From Halanaerobium saccharolyticum (GTDB taxonomy: Bacteria > Bacillota > Halanaerobiia > Halanaerobiales > Halanaerobiaceae): a stretch of DNA of 57,222 nt. Positions 23,793 to 32,446 of the stretch are shown one piece after another (position 1 is the stretch's first letter; each line of letters opens with the position of its first letter). The notes beneath the pieces were generated by a model. It was given only the letters and a program-made list of their open reading frames with translations, made no database searches and was not told where the DNA came from. The stretch covers positions 1-57,222 of the forward strand of contig NZ_SNWX01000018.1 in assembly GCF_004362045.1 (NCBI RefSeq), given 5' to 3'. Position numbers and translations under genes: made by a program.

Positions 23793-25334
23793 ATGGCTGT
23801 TATCTGGCAGCAGTTTTTGGCAAGTTTTCAATTTGATAGTTTTTTTCCGCTGCTGGCTGCAGTAGGAGTAATCTTGACCCTGATGACAGCTCTGGCGGCC
23901 TGGAATTATATTAGAGAAAATAAGTTCTGGTATTATGCCCTGACTGTAGTTTATCTCTTAAGTACACTGGTTGTAGTTTTAACTAGGGACTGGTTTTTCT
24001 TCCTTTTTGCCTGGGAGATGGTAACTCTGGCCACCACCTTTATGCTGGCCTGGAGTGACTGGAAGCTGGTTCGCCAGTATTTTGTAATTCAGTTCAGCGG
24101 CAGCAGTATTTTGCTTTTTGGTGCCCTGGCGGCCAATGCCTTTGGTTATACAGAGATTGGAGTAATTGATTCTGTTCCACTGCAGTTTTTATTAATTATG
24201 GGTATCGGAATGAAAAGTGGTCTCTTTTTATTTCATTTCTGGCTGCCTCCGATTCACTCAGAGGCTCCGGCCCCGGTTAGTGCAATTTTATCCGGCTGGG
24301 TTGTTAAACTGGGATACATATTTTTGCTGAAAATTATTCCGATGGAAACTGGAAATACCTTTCTCTTCCTGCTGGGTCTGGCAATGATAGTTTATGCCGG
24401 CTGGCAGGCTCTGCGTTCTGCTGATTTAAAAATTATGCTGGCTTATTCCACAGTCAGTCAGCTGGGTTTTATTGCTCTGGCAATTGGTACCGGTGGTCAA
24501 TATGCTTTTTATGGAGCGGTACTGCATATAATTGCCCATGGATTTGCCAAAACTACGCTTTTTATCAGCAGTGGTATCTGGCAGAAGGAATATGGCACCA
24601 GGATTATTTATGATTTTAAGGATGCTGTCAGCCGCCGACCACTCACCTCAGCGGCTACAATTTTGAGCTTTGCTTCTCTGGCAGCTGTAGTTTTTACAGC
24701 CGGGTATAATAGTAAATATTTAATTAAATCTGCTCAAACTCCTGGTTTGCTGACAGCGGCAGTTTTCTTTCTGCTGGGACTTTTAAGTTTTCTCTATGCA
24801 GGCAGAGTTCTCTACTGGATTTTTATTAAGGACCAGGACTACAGCACTTTTTTTGCTGATTTAAAACAGGGTTTTAATCACTATCAAATTTATACTCAGG
24901 ATGTTCTGGCGCTCCTGATAGGAATGCTGGGGATTATTATTGTTGGTTTCTGGCCGGAGATGCCGGGAGAAGTTTTATCCAGTCTGGTGGAAAAGGATTT
25001 TCACCTTTTAACTGGGCTGCGGGATACTCTGATTTATCTGGGGATTTCAGCTTATTTATTTTACAATCACAGCGGCTTTAAGGTTGAAGCGAGAGGAGAT
25101 CTTTCGCTGGAAAATTACCTGCAGCTATTTTTAAACTTTTTATATGGCTTAAGCCGCAAAAGTGTTAAATTTGATACTGAGAAAATATTTGAAACATTTT
25201 TTTATAATGCAATTTTTAATGCTTCTAAAAGGGTGCATGATTTTGTTTATCAGGACTTTACAATACAGTTGTTATGGATTCCAATTTTTATGACTCTGCT
25301 CTTACTCTGGCAGCAGATCTACAGTTATTTTTAA
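23793..25334 (+). CDS. Third antiporter-like subunit (Proton_antipo_M)
   Basis: A 513-residue membrane protein of the NuoL/M/N family, clearly different from the two preceding copies. It has FFLFAWEMVTLATTFMLAW (helix-5 Glu), MGIGMKSGLFLFHFWLPP (helix-7 Lys), HSEAPAPVSAILSGWVVK and AYSTVSQLGFIALAIGTGG. It is most like the MrpA or MbhH-type antiporter core without the C-terminal extension, the missing parts being the separate DUF4040 and MbhE modules upstream. It is the last gene of the operon. No clear terminator follows; the 180 bases to the next gene are AT-rich. Confidence 0.88.
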   Translation: MAVIWQQFLASFQFDSFFPLLAAVGVILTLMTALAAWNYIRENKFWYYALTVVYLLSTLVVVLTRDWFFFLFAWEMVTLATTFMLAWSDWKLVRQYFVIQFSGSSILLFGALAANAFGYTEIGVIDSVPLQFLLIMGIGMKSGLFLFHFWLPPIHSEAPAPVSAILSGWVVKLGYIFLLKIIPMETGNTFLFLLGLAMIVYAGWQALRSADLKIMLAYSTVSQLGFIALAIGTGGQYAFYGAVLHIIAHGFAKTTLFISSGIWQKEYGTRIIYDFKDAVSRRPLTSAATILSFASLAAVVFTAGYNSKYLIKSAQTPGLLTAAVFFLLGLLSFLYAGRVLYWIFIKDQDYSTFFADLKQGFNHYQIYTQDVLALLIGMLGIIIVGFWPEMPGEVLSSLVEKDFHLLTGLRDTLIYLGISAYLFYNHSGFKVEARGDLSLENYLQLFLNFLYGLSRKSVKFDTEKIFETFFYNAIFNASKRVHDFVYQDFTIQLLWIPIFMTLLLLWQQIYSYF

Positions 25335-25517
25335 TTTTAAAAATCACTTTATTTATGAACTTACCGGGTTAAAAGCAAATATTTAATGATCCACTAAATT
25401 TAAACTTAAACACAGTTAATTGTTATTGGTTTAATTTAGGGTTTTTTGTCGAAAAAACAGGTATTATAACAGTTATGTAAAATATTAAATAGTAGAACTA
25501 AATAAGGAGTGGTATAA

Positions 25518-25718
25518 ATGGATCCAGTGTTAGAAGGAATATTAGAAGCTATAGATGATGAGATTGCAGCTCAAAAAAAATATCAGAATTTAAAAGAGCA
25601 GACCGCTGATGAAAAGGCAAAAGCTCTTTTTGAACAGCTGATTAAAGATGAAATAGGACATGAGAAACTCCTGCGTTCACGGTATGAAGCTTTAAAAGAT
25701 CATTTAAAGGATAATTAA
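25518..25718 (+). CDS. Small ferritin-like/rubrerythrin-type half protein
   Basis: A 66-residue, all-helical protein. EAIDDEIAAQKKYQNL in the first helix and QLIKDEIGHEKLLRS in the second carry the Glu and the ExxH metal ligands of one ferritin-like half. A full rubrerythrin has four helices and a rubredoxin domain, so this product would have to dimerise to make a di-iron site. It may take part in oxygen or peroxide protection. It stands alone with a good GGAG ribosome-binding site, and the next gene follows after about 70 bases. Confidence 0.75.
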   Translation: MDPVLEGILEAIDDEIAAQKKYQNLKEQTADEKAKALFEQLIKDEIGHEKLLRSRYEALKDHLKDN

Positions 25719-25785
25719 ATTATTTATTGGGGGCTAGTATTTTGAGACAGACTAAATATGAATTAAAAATATGGGGGATAAAAAA

Positions 25786-26097
25786 ATGGAAAGTAAAATA
25801 ACTGTGATTGACAGCAATGAGGTTGTAATTAGTCCTGAAGGGGAGATAGATTTTTCGAACTCTCAGCAATTAAAAGAGGAACTGCTGCAGGTATTTGAAC
25901 AGGATTATAAGCAGGTTATATTAGATTTTTCTGAGGTTGAGAGTATTGATAGTTCAGGCCTGGGTAAACTACTGCTCTTTCAGAAAAAGTTAAAAGAAAA
26001 AGATGGAACTTTAATTATTAGAAATGTAAAAAGTGATTATATAAAAAATATGTTTGAGATGATTCATTTAAATAAGGTGATAGAAATTGAGTCTTAA
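25786..26097 (+). CDS. STAS-domain anti-sigma factor antagonist (RsbV/SpoIIAA-like)
   Basis: A 103-residue single STAS domain. The phosphorylatable Ser is in VESIDSSGLGKLLLF near 50-65, and VVISPEGEIDFSNSQQLKEEL is the typical first half. I prefer the ATG at 25786, eight bases after GGGGG; an ATG at 25771 precedes that site. In partner-switch systems the dephosphorylated form binds an RsbW-type kinase and frees its target. It opens a cluster with a SpoIIE-type phosphatase, a second STAS protein and an RsbW-like kinase. Confidence 0.85.
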   Translation: MESKITVIDSNEVVISPEGEIDFSNSQQLKEELLQVFEQDYKQVILDFSEVESIDSSGLGKLLLFQKKLKEKDGTLIIRNVKSDYIKNMFEMIHLNKVIEIES

Positions 26098-26203
26098 TTT
26101 AGTCAATTTCGGCTAAAGATTGATTTTTGGAGCTTAAAATTATATACTTAAGGTTATTAGAACCTAATTTTTAAAATATAATGATTCCAGAAGGATGAAC
26201 CTT

Positions 26204-27547
26204 ATGAATTTATCATTAATGCTGCTGCTTCTATTTTTAATGACAGCTTTAATTATAGTACTGGCAGTTAAAATTATGATTTCTAAAAAAGACTTTCGAA
26301 AACTGGAGTCCCGGGGAGAAATTAAGAACTTAAAGTTAAAAGAACAGCAAAATAAAATAAATGAACTGGAAGCTGATATTAAATCAAAACTAAAAAAGGC
26401 CAGAAACATTCATCGGCGAATGCTGCCTGATAAACTGGCTGAACCAGATGATTATTTTATCAGTGATTACTATCAACCGGCTGAATATATTGGTGGAGAT
26501 TATTATAATTTTTTCAAAATAGATCATGGAGCTCTGGATTCTTTTTTTGATCAATATTTACTTTATTTTTTCGATGTTTCCGGTCATGGAATTGACAGTA
26601 CACTTTTATCAATTTTTGTCAATGACAGTATTGAAAATTATTTTAAACTGCGGCACAGTCCGGGGGAGAAAATATCAACCAGCAAATTGATGAATTATAT
26701 TGATCAGCGTTATCAAAATGAAGGTTTTCCGGATGATTATCTGGTCTGTTTATTTATTGCTGTTCTTGATACTAAAAAAAGCACCTTAAATTACAGCAGT
26801 GGTGGTTTTCAATATCCAATCTATAAACTGGATCAGGAGGATCGGATTGAGGAAATAAATATTGGGGGCCTTCCTATTTCTGCAGCCCTGGGTGCTCTCA
26901 AAGATAGCCGCCGGGAACAGACTGTTAATTTTGAAAAAAATAATACCTTAATTCTTTCTACAGATGGTCTGCTGGAACAGAGTAATGGTGATCAGCAGTA
27001 TTTTCAGCAGCTGCAGGGGCTCTTAAAAAAGTATAAATTTTTGCCAGCACCATTTTTAAAAGATTTAATCCGCAGTGATTTTTATAAGTTTACAAATGAT
27101 AATCCCGGAAAAGATGATCTTACATTTTTGTTAATGGAAAGGCCTGCCGGAGAGATTATTAATTGTATTCTGGACCAGGAAAATATTAATTTAGAGGCAG
27201 CTGAAATTAAAGAGTTTTTAAATCAGAATTTGTGGTCTGATCACTTACATTTTCAGACATTAAAAGAGATTATAACTAATCTATTGGAAAATTCAGAGCT
27301 TGAACTCAAGATTAAAGCTCTCAATAATCAGCAGCTTTTAATGTTCAGTCTGGAACACTTAAATGATAAAAACGGCTGGGACTCAATTTTGAATTCTTAT
27401 CCGGATTTAATTTCAATTGCGGAAAAAGATCTAAATAGATCTCAAAATGGGGAAGCGGAGATTTTATTTAATGATCAGGAAATTTATTTTAGCCATACTG
27501 CTTCCAATAGCAGGATGTATTTAATGTTAGTTAAAGAGGAAACTTAA
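26204..27547 (+). CDS. Membrane-anchored SpoIIE/RsbU-type PP2C phosphatase with unusual C-terminal extension
   Basis: A 447-residue protein with one N-terminal transmembrane helix (about 2-25), a coiled-coil linker (about 30-70) and a SpoIIE phosphatase domain (about 80-312). The metal Asp residues are in YIGGDYYNFF, FFDVSGHGIDSTLLSIF, STDGLLEQSNGD and GKDDLTFLL. The remaining 130 residues are not part of the usual domain. The segment LKEIITNLLENSE faintly recalls the N-box of a degenerate GHKL ATPase. The protein should dephosphorylate the adjacent STAS antagonists in response to a signal. ATG at 26204 follows AGAAGGATGA. Confidence 0.85.
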   Translation: MNLSLMLLLLFLMTALIIVLAVKIMISKKDFRKLESRGEIKNLKLKEQQNKINELEADIKSKLKKARNIHRRMLPDKLAEPDDYFISDYYQPAEYIGGDYYNFFKIDHGALDSFFDQYLLYFFDVSGHGIDSTLLSIFVNDSIENYFKLRHSPGEKISTSKLMNYIDQRYQNEGFPDDYLVCLFIAVLDTKKSTLNYSSGGFQYPIYKLDQEDRIEEINIGGLPISAALGALKDSRREQTVNFEKNNTLILSTDGLLEQSNGDQQYFQQLQGLLKKYKFLPAPFLKDLIRSDFYKFTNDNPGKDDLTFLLMERPAGEIINCILDQENINLEAAEIKEFLNQNLWSDHLHFQTLKEIITNLLENSELELKIKALNNQQLLMFSLEHLNDKNGWDSILNSYPDLISIAEKDLNRSQNGEAEILFNDQEIYFSHTASNSRMYLMLVKEET

Positions 27548-27635
27548 ATTAATAATTTAAGGTTAAGTTTTTAATACTTAAAGCAGTCAATTTGCCTGGA
27601 CTAATAAAAACAAAATATAAATTGGGGTGTTTAAA

Positions 27636-27989
27636 TTGTTAAAAGACTCATTAAAAATGCTGGTAGAAAACAATAAAGCTGTTTTGAAGTTTGAGGGAGA
27701 AGTTATTTTTGATAATTCAAATCAGTTAAAAGAAGAAGCAAAACAGATGCTTTCTAAAAATGAAAAAGTCAACAGTCTGGTTATTGATCTTGGCAGTGTT
27801 CCTTATCTCGATAGTTCTGGAGTGGGAGTTATTTTATCTCTGTTTAAGTTTATGCGTAACAGAAATGGAGCCCTGGCTGTAGCAGAAGCAAATGAAAAAA
27901 TAAAGAGAGTTTTTGATGTCACTAAATTGAGAGAAATTATTCCGGTTTATGCTGGAGTCGAAGAGGCGATGCAGGAAGATCAGGTTTAA
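27636..27989 (+). CDS. Second STAS-domain anti-sigma factor antagonist
   Basis: A STAS protein of about 117 residues with FEGEVIFDNSNQLKEEA, the Ser motif VPYLDSSGVGVILSLF and a C-terminal VFDVTKLREIIPVY. The start is uncertain: GTG at 27627 lies inside the GGGG ribosome-binding site, so TTG at 27636 is preferred. It resembles the first STAS protein only in fold, so the two may answer to different kinases or signals. The RsbW-like gene follows after about 30 bases. Confidence 0.82.
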   Translation: MLKDSLKMLVENNKAVLKFEGEVIFDNSNQLKEEAKQMLSKNEKVNSLVIDLGSVPYLDSSGVGVILSLFKFMRNRNGALAVAEANEKIKRVFDVTKLREIIPVYAGVEEAMQEDQV

Positions 27990-28020
27990 TTTATAAACTA
28001 TCAGGGCTGAGGTGCATTAA

Positions 28021-28449
28021 ATGCAGAGTTCAATAGTGGAAAAAAGTTTTGAAATGGGCTGTAGAGCGGAGGAAATCTCTTCGATTTTAGAAAAAATATT
28101 TTCCGTGCTCAATAATTCAGCTGTTGCGGCTGAGGAAATAGAGTTTAGTCTGGAAATTGCTGCTCGCGAAATGCTGGCAAATGCAATTGAACATGGATGT
28201 ACTCTGGCCGCTGATGATAGCAGGGATCTAGAAGTTTTAAAGATTAAGCTTGAGCTTAAGGTGAGTAGAGAAAAAGTGGTGCTCAAGGTAAAAGATCCGG
28301 GGCCTGGATTTGACTGGAAAAATTGTGATTTAGAAACGATGCCCAAATTTGAAGAAAAGGGTAGAGGTCTAAAAATGATTAATCAGGTTTCAGATCAAAT
28401 AAAGTTTAATTCTGCTGGAAATAAAATAACAGCAGTTTTTAAATTATAG
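28021..28449 (+). CDS. RsbW/SpoIIAB-like anti-sigma serine kinase (HATPase_c_2)
   Basis: A 142-residue GHKL ATPase. The N-box is EIAAREMLANAIEHG, the G1 box KDPGPGFDW and the G2 box KGRGLKMI, so ATP binding should be intact. RsbW-type kinases phosphorylate STAS antagonists and hold a sigma factor or another effector. No sigma-factor gene is adjacent, so the target is unknown and could be a regulator or enzyme. The start ATG follows GAGGTG. It completes the partner-switch set. Confidence 0.85.
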   Translation: MQSSIVEKSFEMGCRAEEISSILEKIFSVLNNSAVAAEEIEFSLEIAAREMLANAIEHGCTLAADDSRDLEVLKIKLELKVSREKVVLKVKDPGPGFDWKNCDLETMPKFEEKGRGLKMINQVSDQIKFNSAGNKITAVFKL

Positions 28450-28512
28450 TGGAAAAAAATTTATAAAACAATTAAATTTGACGCAACTGGATTATCAAAC
28501 GGGGGGAAAATA

Positions 28513-30198
28513 TTGTTTAAAAAAATTAAGGGATCTATGTTTGCAAAATTTGTTCTGTCTTTTTTAGTCATTATTATTTTATTTGCTGCAGCAAGCTATG
28601 TTGAATATTATTATTCACATCAGGTAATTGAGATGGAAGAAGAGATAATGGAGATGCAGGATTTTCAATTGGAACTTGCTCAGCTGGAGATTGATCATCA
28701 TCTCTGGATGATCAGTCTTTATGAGATGATGGTTGGGGGTTCAGTACCTGAGCTGGGTGATCATACCGAATGTAATTTAGGCCAGTGGTATTATAATATT
28801 ACTCCACCAGAATATTTAGAAGAACCCTATCAGGCACTGGAGGAACCCCATACTGAGCTGCATAAATATGGTCAGGAAGTTGTAGCACTTTTTACCAGTG
28901 GTCAGCAGGAAGAAGCGAGGCGGGTCTTTAAGGAAGAGATTAAACCAAATTTAAATCTGGTGCGAGAAAATCTGGGAGAAATGATCCATTTAGCAGAAAC
29001 TGAAATTGAGGAGCTGAAAGCTGCAAAAGAAGAAATGATGGAATTATCAGATACCATTTTCTATTCAGCGAGCATAATCACCCTCTTATTATCAGCCTTA
29101 ATTGCCTGGATCTTGACCAGGACTACAGTTGGTCCAATTAATAAGCTGGTTGAGCAGGCTGATAAAGTAGCAGCAGGTGACTTAAGGAATAAAGTGCAGT
29201 CAAAGAAAACCGATGAGTTGGGAACACTGGTAAATGCTTTTAATAAGATGATTGATACCTTACGTAATCTGGTTAATAATATTGATGATAATGCAGATGC
29301 TGTTGTAACAGCAGTTAAAGATTTAAATGTGGTCTCAGAAGATACAGGTCGCGGTTCTGAAGAGATTGCCCGCAGTATTACTGAAGTTGCAGAGAGCAGC
29401 TCAGAGATTGGAAATGAAATAGCTGAGGTTAAGAATGTAGCCAATCAGCTTAATCAGGAAGGTAAAACTTTAAAAGCCAACACCGAAGAAAGTTTAAAGA
29501 TGGCAGATGAGTCTGCAGAATCTGCAGAAATGGGTCAAAAAGCTATCCGCCAGGCAATCAGTCAGCTGGATGTGGTCAGTGAGACTGTAAACTTTGCGAC
29601 TGAGGCTATTGAAAAACTGGGTAAGCGTTCTCAGGAAATTGGTCAAATGGTAGCAATGATAGAAGGTATTTCTTCTCAGACCAATCTGCTGGCTTTAAAT
29701 GCAGCAATTGAGGCAGCCCGGGCTGGAGAAAAAGGAAGAGGATTTTCTGTGGTAGCCGAAGAAGTTAGAGAGCTGGCCGAAGAATCTTCTGAGGTAACAA
29801 CTCAGATTAGTTCTTTAATTGAGGATATCCAGTCAGAAACTACAGCAACTGTTAATTCGATGGATACCAATATTGAAGAGGTTAATAAGCAGATCCGGAT
29901 TATTACCGAAGCTGGTGATTCCCTGGATCAAATGGTTACTGCTTCCGAAAAAACAAATAAAAAAGTAAAAGAAATGCATCAATTTGCAGACCATCTTGAC
30001 GATATTATTGATACAATCAATAATGCTGTGGATTCTGTAGGGAGTGCAATAGAAAATAATTCTGCCAGTGCAGAGGAAGTTTCTGCTCTAGCGGAAGAAC
30101 AGAGTGCTACAGTAGAAGAAATATCAGCTTCTGCAGATGAACTGGAAAACATGGCCAAACATTTACAGTCACTTATCAAAAATTTTGAAGTTAAATAA
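28513..30198 (+). CDS. Methyl-accepting chemotaxis protein with extracytoplasmic CZB-like sensor
   Basis: A 561-residue receptor starting at TTG after GGGGGG. TM1 spans about 10-32 and TM2 about 186-204; HAMP follows to about 258, then the signalling domain with the hairpin tip [20 protein letters not shown]. The sensor domain has His62/His63, Trp65, Cys87 in ECNLGQWYY, and His113/His117 in [11 protein letters not shown], the ligand pattern of CZB zinc-binding domains. CZB is normally a cytoplasmic C-terminal module; here the pattern lies between the two transmembrane helices. Possible stimuli are zinc or hypochlorite-type oxidants, by analogy. The last residues (SLIKNFEVK) resemble other receptor tails. 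Confidence 0.9.
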   Translation: MFKKIKGSMFAKFVLSFLVIIILFAAASYVEYYYSHQVIEMEEEIMEMQDFQLELAQLEIDHHLWMISLYEMMVGGSVPELGDHTECNLGQWYYNITPPEYLEEPYQALEEPHTELHKYGQEVVALFTSGQQEEARRVFKEEIKPNLNLVRENLGEMIHLAETEIEELKAAKEEMMELSDTIFYSASIITLLLSALIAWILTRTTVGPINKLVEQADKVAAGDLRNKVQSKKTDELGTLVNAFNKMIDTLRNLVNNIDDNADAVVTAVKDLNVVSEDTGRGSEEIARSITEVAESSSEIGNEIAEVKNVANQLNQEGKTLKANTEESLKMADESAESAEMGQKAIRQAISQLDVVSETVNFATEAIEKLGKRSQEIGQMVAMIEGISSQTNLLALNAAIEAARAGEKGRGFSVVAEEVRELAEESSEVTTQISSLIEDIQSETTATVNSMDTNIEEVNKQIRIITEAGDSLDQMVTASEKTNKKVKEMHQFADHLDDIIDTINNAVDSVGSAIENNSASAEEVSALAEEQSATVEEISASADELENMAKHLQSLIKNFEVK

Positions 30199-30211
30199 GA
30201 GGTGAAGTAAG

Positions 30212-31408
30212 TTGAAGCAACCTGATCTCAGTCAGAAAATAAAAGAAAAAGCAGCAGCAGTTGAGGAATTTGTTATTAAAATCAGACATCAGATTCATCA
30301 AAATCCGGAGCTGTCTTTTTCCGAAAATAAAACGGCAGCTCTGGCAGCTGCAGAAATGAAAAAATTAGGATTTGAAGTAAGAGAAAATATCTTTGGGACT
30401 GGAGTCACCGCTACTTTTAAAAACAGCAGTGATTCTGCAGCAAAAACTCTTTTAATCAGGGCTGATATGGATGCCCTGCCGGTAGAAGAAAAAAATGAGC
30501 TTAAGTTTAAATCAAAAAAGGAAGGAATTATGCATGCCTGCGGCCATGATGGACATACTGCGATTTTAATTGGAACTGCAGTTGTACTCAAAGAAATTGC
30601 TGCCGATTTTAATGGTAATCTAAAATTTCTTTTTCAACCGGGGGAGGAGACTTCAGGTGGGGCTGAAGGAATGATCAAAGAGGGAGTACTCAAAAATCCA
30701 GATGTGGATGCAGCAGTCGGTCTGCATCTCTGGGGAAGCAGTCCTGAGGGAGTTGTAGAGTATAAAAGTGGTCCCTTTATGGCCTCACCTGACCGTTTTG
30801 ATTTAAAAATAATTGGGAGAGGTGGTCATGCAGCTCGACCGCAGAATACTATTGATCCAATTCCAATCGGCGCTGAAATTATTTCTGCTCTGCAGACAAT
30901 TGTCAGCCGGCGGATTGATCCCCTGGAGTCGGCAGTTATTTCTGTCTGCAATTTTGAAGCAGGCAGCACCCATAATGTAATTCCTGATCAGGCAGTACTG
31001 AAGGCCACAGTTCGCTCTTTAAAAAGTGATATCCGGCAGCAGCTGGCAGAAAATATAGAAAAGGTAATTAAAAATATCTGTGATATTTATGATGCAGATT
31101 ACGAATTTAATTATATTTTTGGTTATCCCCCGGTAGTTAATGATTCTGAGATGACAGAAATTGTAGCCGGAGCAGCGAAAAAAATACTGGGTAAAAGCAG
31201 GGTTCGAGAAAAAGAAAAGGCGGAAATGGGAGGAGAAGATTTTTCCTATTTCGGCAGAGAAGTTCCAGCAGCTTTTTATTACCTGGGAATTGCTCCGGAG
31301 GGTGAGATAATAAATCATCATCAGTCTGATTTTAAGTTTAATGATTCGGTTTTAAAAGATGGTGTTGCTGTAATGGCTCAGGCAGCTGTAGATTTTTTAA
31401 ATTCTTAA
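30212..31408 (+). CDS. M20-family amidohydrolase (N-acyl amino acid deacylase/IAL hydrolase type)
   Basis: A 398-residue peptidase-M20D protein with a TTG start after AGAGGTGA. Metal ligands are in MHACGHDGHTAILIG, FQPGEETSGGAEGM, VGLHLWG and EMGGEDFSYFGREVPAAFYYLG. A dimerisation domain occupies about 185-300. The family hydrolyses N-acetyl, N-benzoyl or indoleacetyl amino acids, and the natural substrate cannot be told from sequence. It lies 13 bases after the chemoreceptor gene and could be co-transcribed with it, perhaps linking amino-acid conjugate use to sensing. Confidence 0.85.
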   Translation: MKQPDLSQKIKEKAAAVEEFVIKIRHQIHQNPELSFSENKTAALAAAEMKKLGFEVRENIFGTGVTATFKNSSDSAAKTLLIRADMDALPVEEKNELKFKSKKEGIMHACGHDGHTAILIGTAVVLKEIAADFNGNLKFLFQPGEETSGGAEGMIKEGVLKNPDVDAAVGLHLWGSSPEGVVEYKSGPFMASPDRFDLKIIGRGGHAARPQNTIDPIPIGAEIISALQTIVSRRIDPLESAVISVCNFEAGSTHNVIPDQAVLKATVRSLKSDIRQQLAENIEKVIKNICDIYDADYEFNYIFGYPPVVNDSEMTEIVAGAAKKILGKSRVREKEKAEMGGEDFSYFGREVPAAFYYLGIAPEGEIINHHQSDFKFNDSVLKDGVAVMAQAAVDFLNS

Positions 31409-31485
31409 ATTAAAATAGGAGATACAGTAATTTATTCAGAACCAGGATAGGGTAAAGCAGTAGTGCTGGAAGAGGAGATAGTATA

Positions 31486-32397
31486 ATGAACAGTGATAAA
31501 ACTATTTTAATAGTTGATGACAGCAAATTGAATATTCAGGTCTTAAGTGATATATTAAAAGAAAAGTCATACAGGATTGCTTTAGCCAGAAGTGGAATAA
31601 TGGCTTTAGAATTTGTGAATATGAAAAAACCTGACCTGATACTGCTCGATATCATGATGCCCGAAATTGATGGTTTTGAAGTCTGCCGCCGTTTAAAGGC
31701 TGATCCGGAAACTAAAGGTATTCCAATTATTTTTATCAGCGGTCTGGATAAAAGTGAGGATATTGTTAAGGGTTTTAAGGCGGGAGCAGTTGATTATATA
31801 GTTAAACCTTTTCAAAAAGAAGTTGTTCTGGCGAGGGTTAATACTCATTTAAAACTTAATGAGACCCAGAGAAAGCTCGAAAAAACCAATGCTGAGCTAA
31901 AAGAATTGCTGAATGAAGTCGAGTATTTATCCTTCCATGATGAAATGACAGGATTATATAACAGAAGATATTTTGAGAATGAACTTGGCAGACTATCTAC
32001 TTCACGCCGAATCCCGATTACTCTGATGGTGGCTGATATGGACAAATTGAAACTTATTAATGATAATTATGGTCATAAGATGGGAGATCAGTACATTAAG
32101 GGGACAGCAGAAGTTTTAAAAGAGTCAGGCCGGGATGAAGATATAGCTGCCAGAATTGGTGGAGATGAGTTTGCAATTATTCTGCCGGAAACAGGTTTTG
32201 AGGCTGCTGATAAGATCTATCAGCGGATTAAAACTAATTTGAGGAAATATAATCAGCAGCAGGAGCTGGTAGAACCGCTCAAGTTGTCCCTTGGATTTGC
32301 TGTTAAAACAAAAAAAGAGCAGAATCTTGATCAGGTATTTAAAAAAGCGGATAAAATAATGTATAATAATAAAAGAAAAAAGATTTATTATGACTGA
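31486..32397 (+). CDS. Response regulator diguanylate cyclase (REC-GGDEF, PleD-like)
   Basis: A 303-residue protein. The receiver domain (1-125) has the acidic pair D11-D12, phospho-acceptor D55 in LLDIMMPE, and Lys in VKPF near 108. A short coiled coil leads to a GGDEF domain (about 150-300) with the intact active site RIGGDEFAIILPE (GGDEF 225-229). The inhibitory I-site RDED is at 216-219, exactly five residues upstream. It should make cyclic di-GMP when phosphorylated and be product-inhibited. Two c-di-GMP riboswitches lie at the start of this window. No histidine kinase is adjacent. Confidence 0.92.
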   Translation: MNSDKTILIVDDSKLNIQVLSDILKEKSYRIALARSGIMALEFVNMKKPDLILLDIMMPEIDGFEVCRRLKADPETKGIPIIFISGLDKSEDIVKGFKAGAVDYIVKPFQKEVVLARVNTHLKLNETQRKLEKTNAELKELLNEVEYLSFHDEMTGLYNRRYFENELGRLSTSRRIPITLMVADMDKLKLINDNYGHKMGDQYIKGTAEVLKESGRDEDIAARIGGDEFAIILPETGFEAADKIYQRIKTNLRKYNQQQELVEPLKLSLGFAVKTKKEQNLDQVFKKADKIMYNNKRKKIYYD

Positions 32398-32446
32398 AAA
32401 GAGTTACCAGTGAGCAGCGAGTATTAAGTAAAATGGAGGCTTAAAT

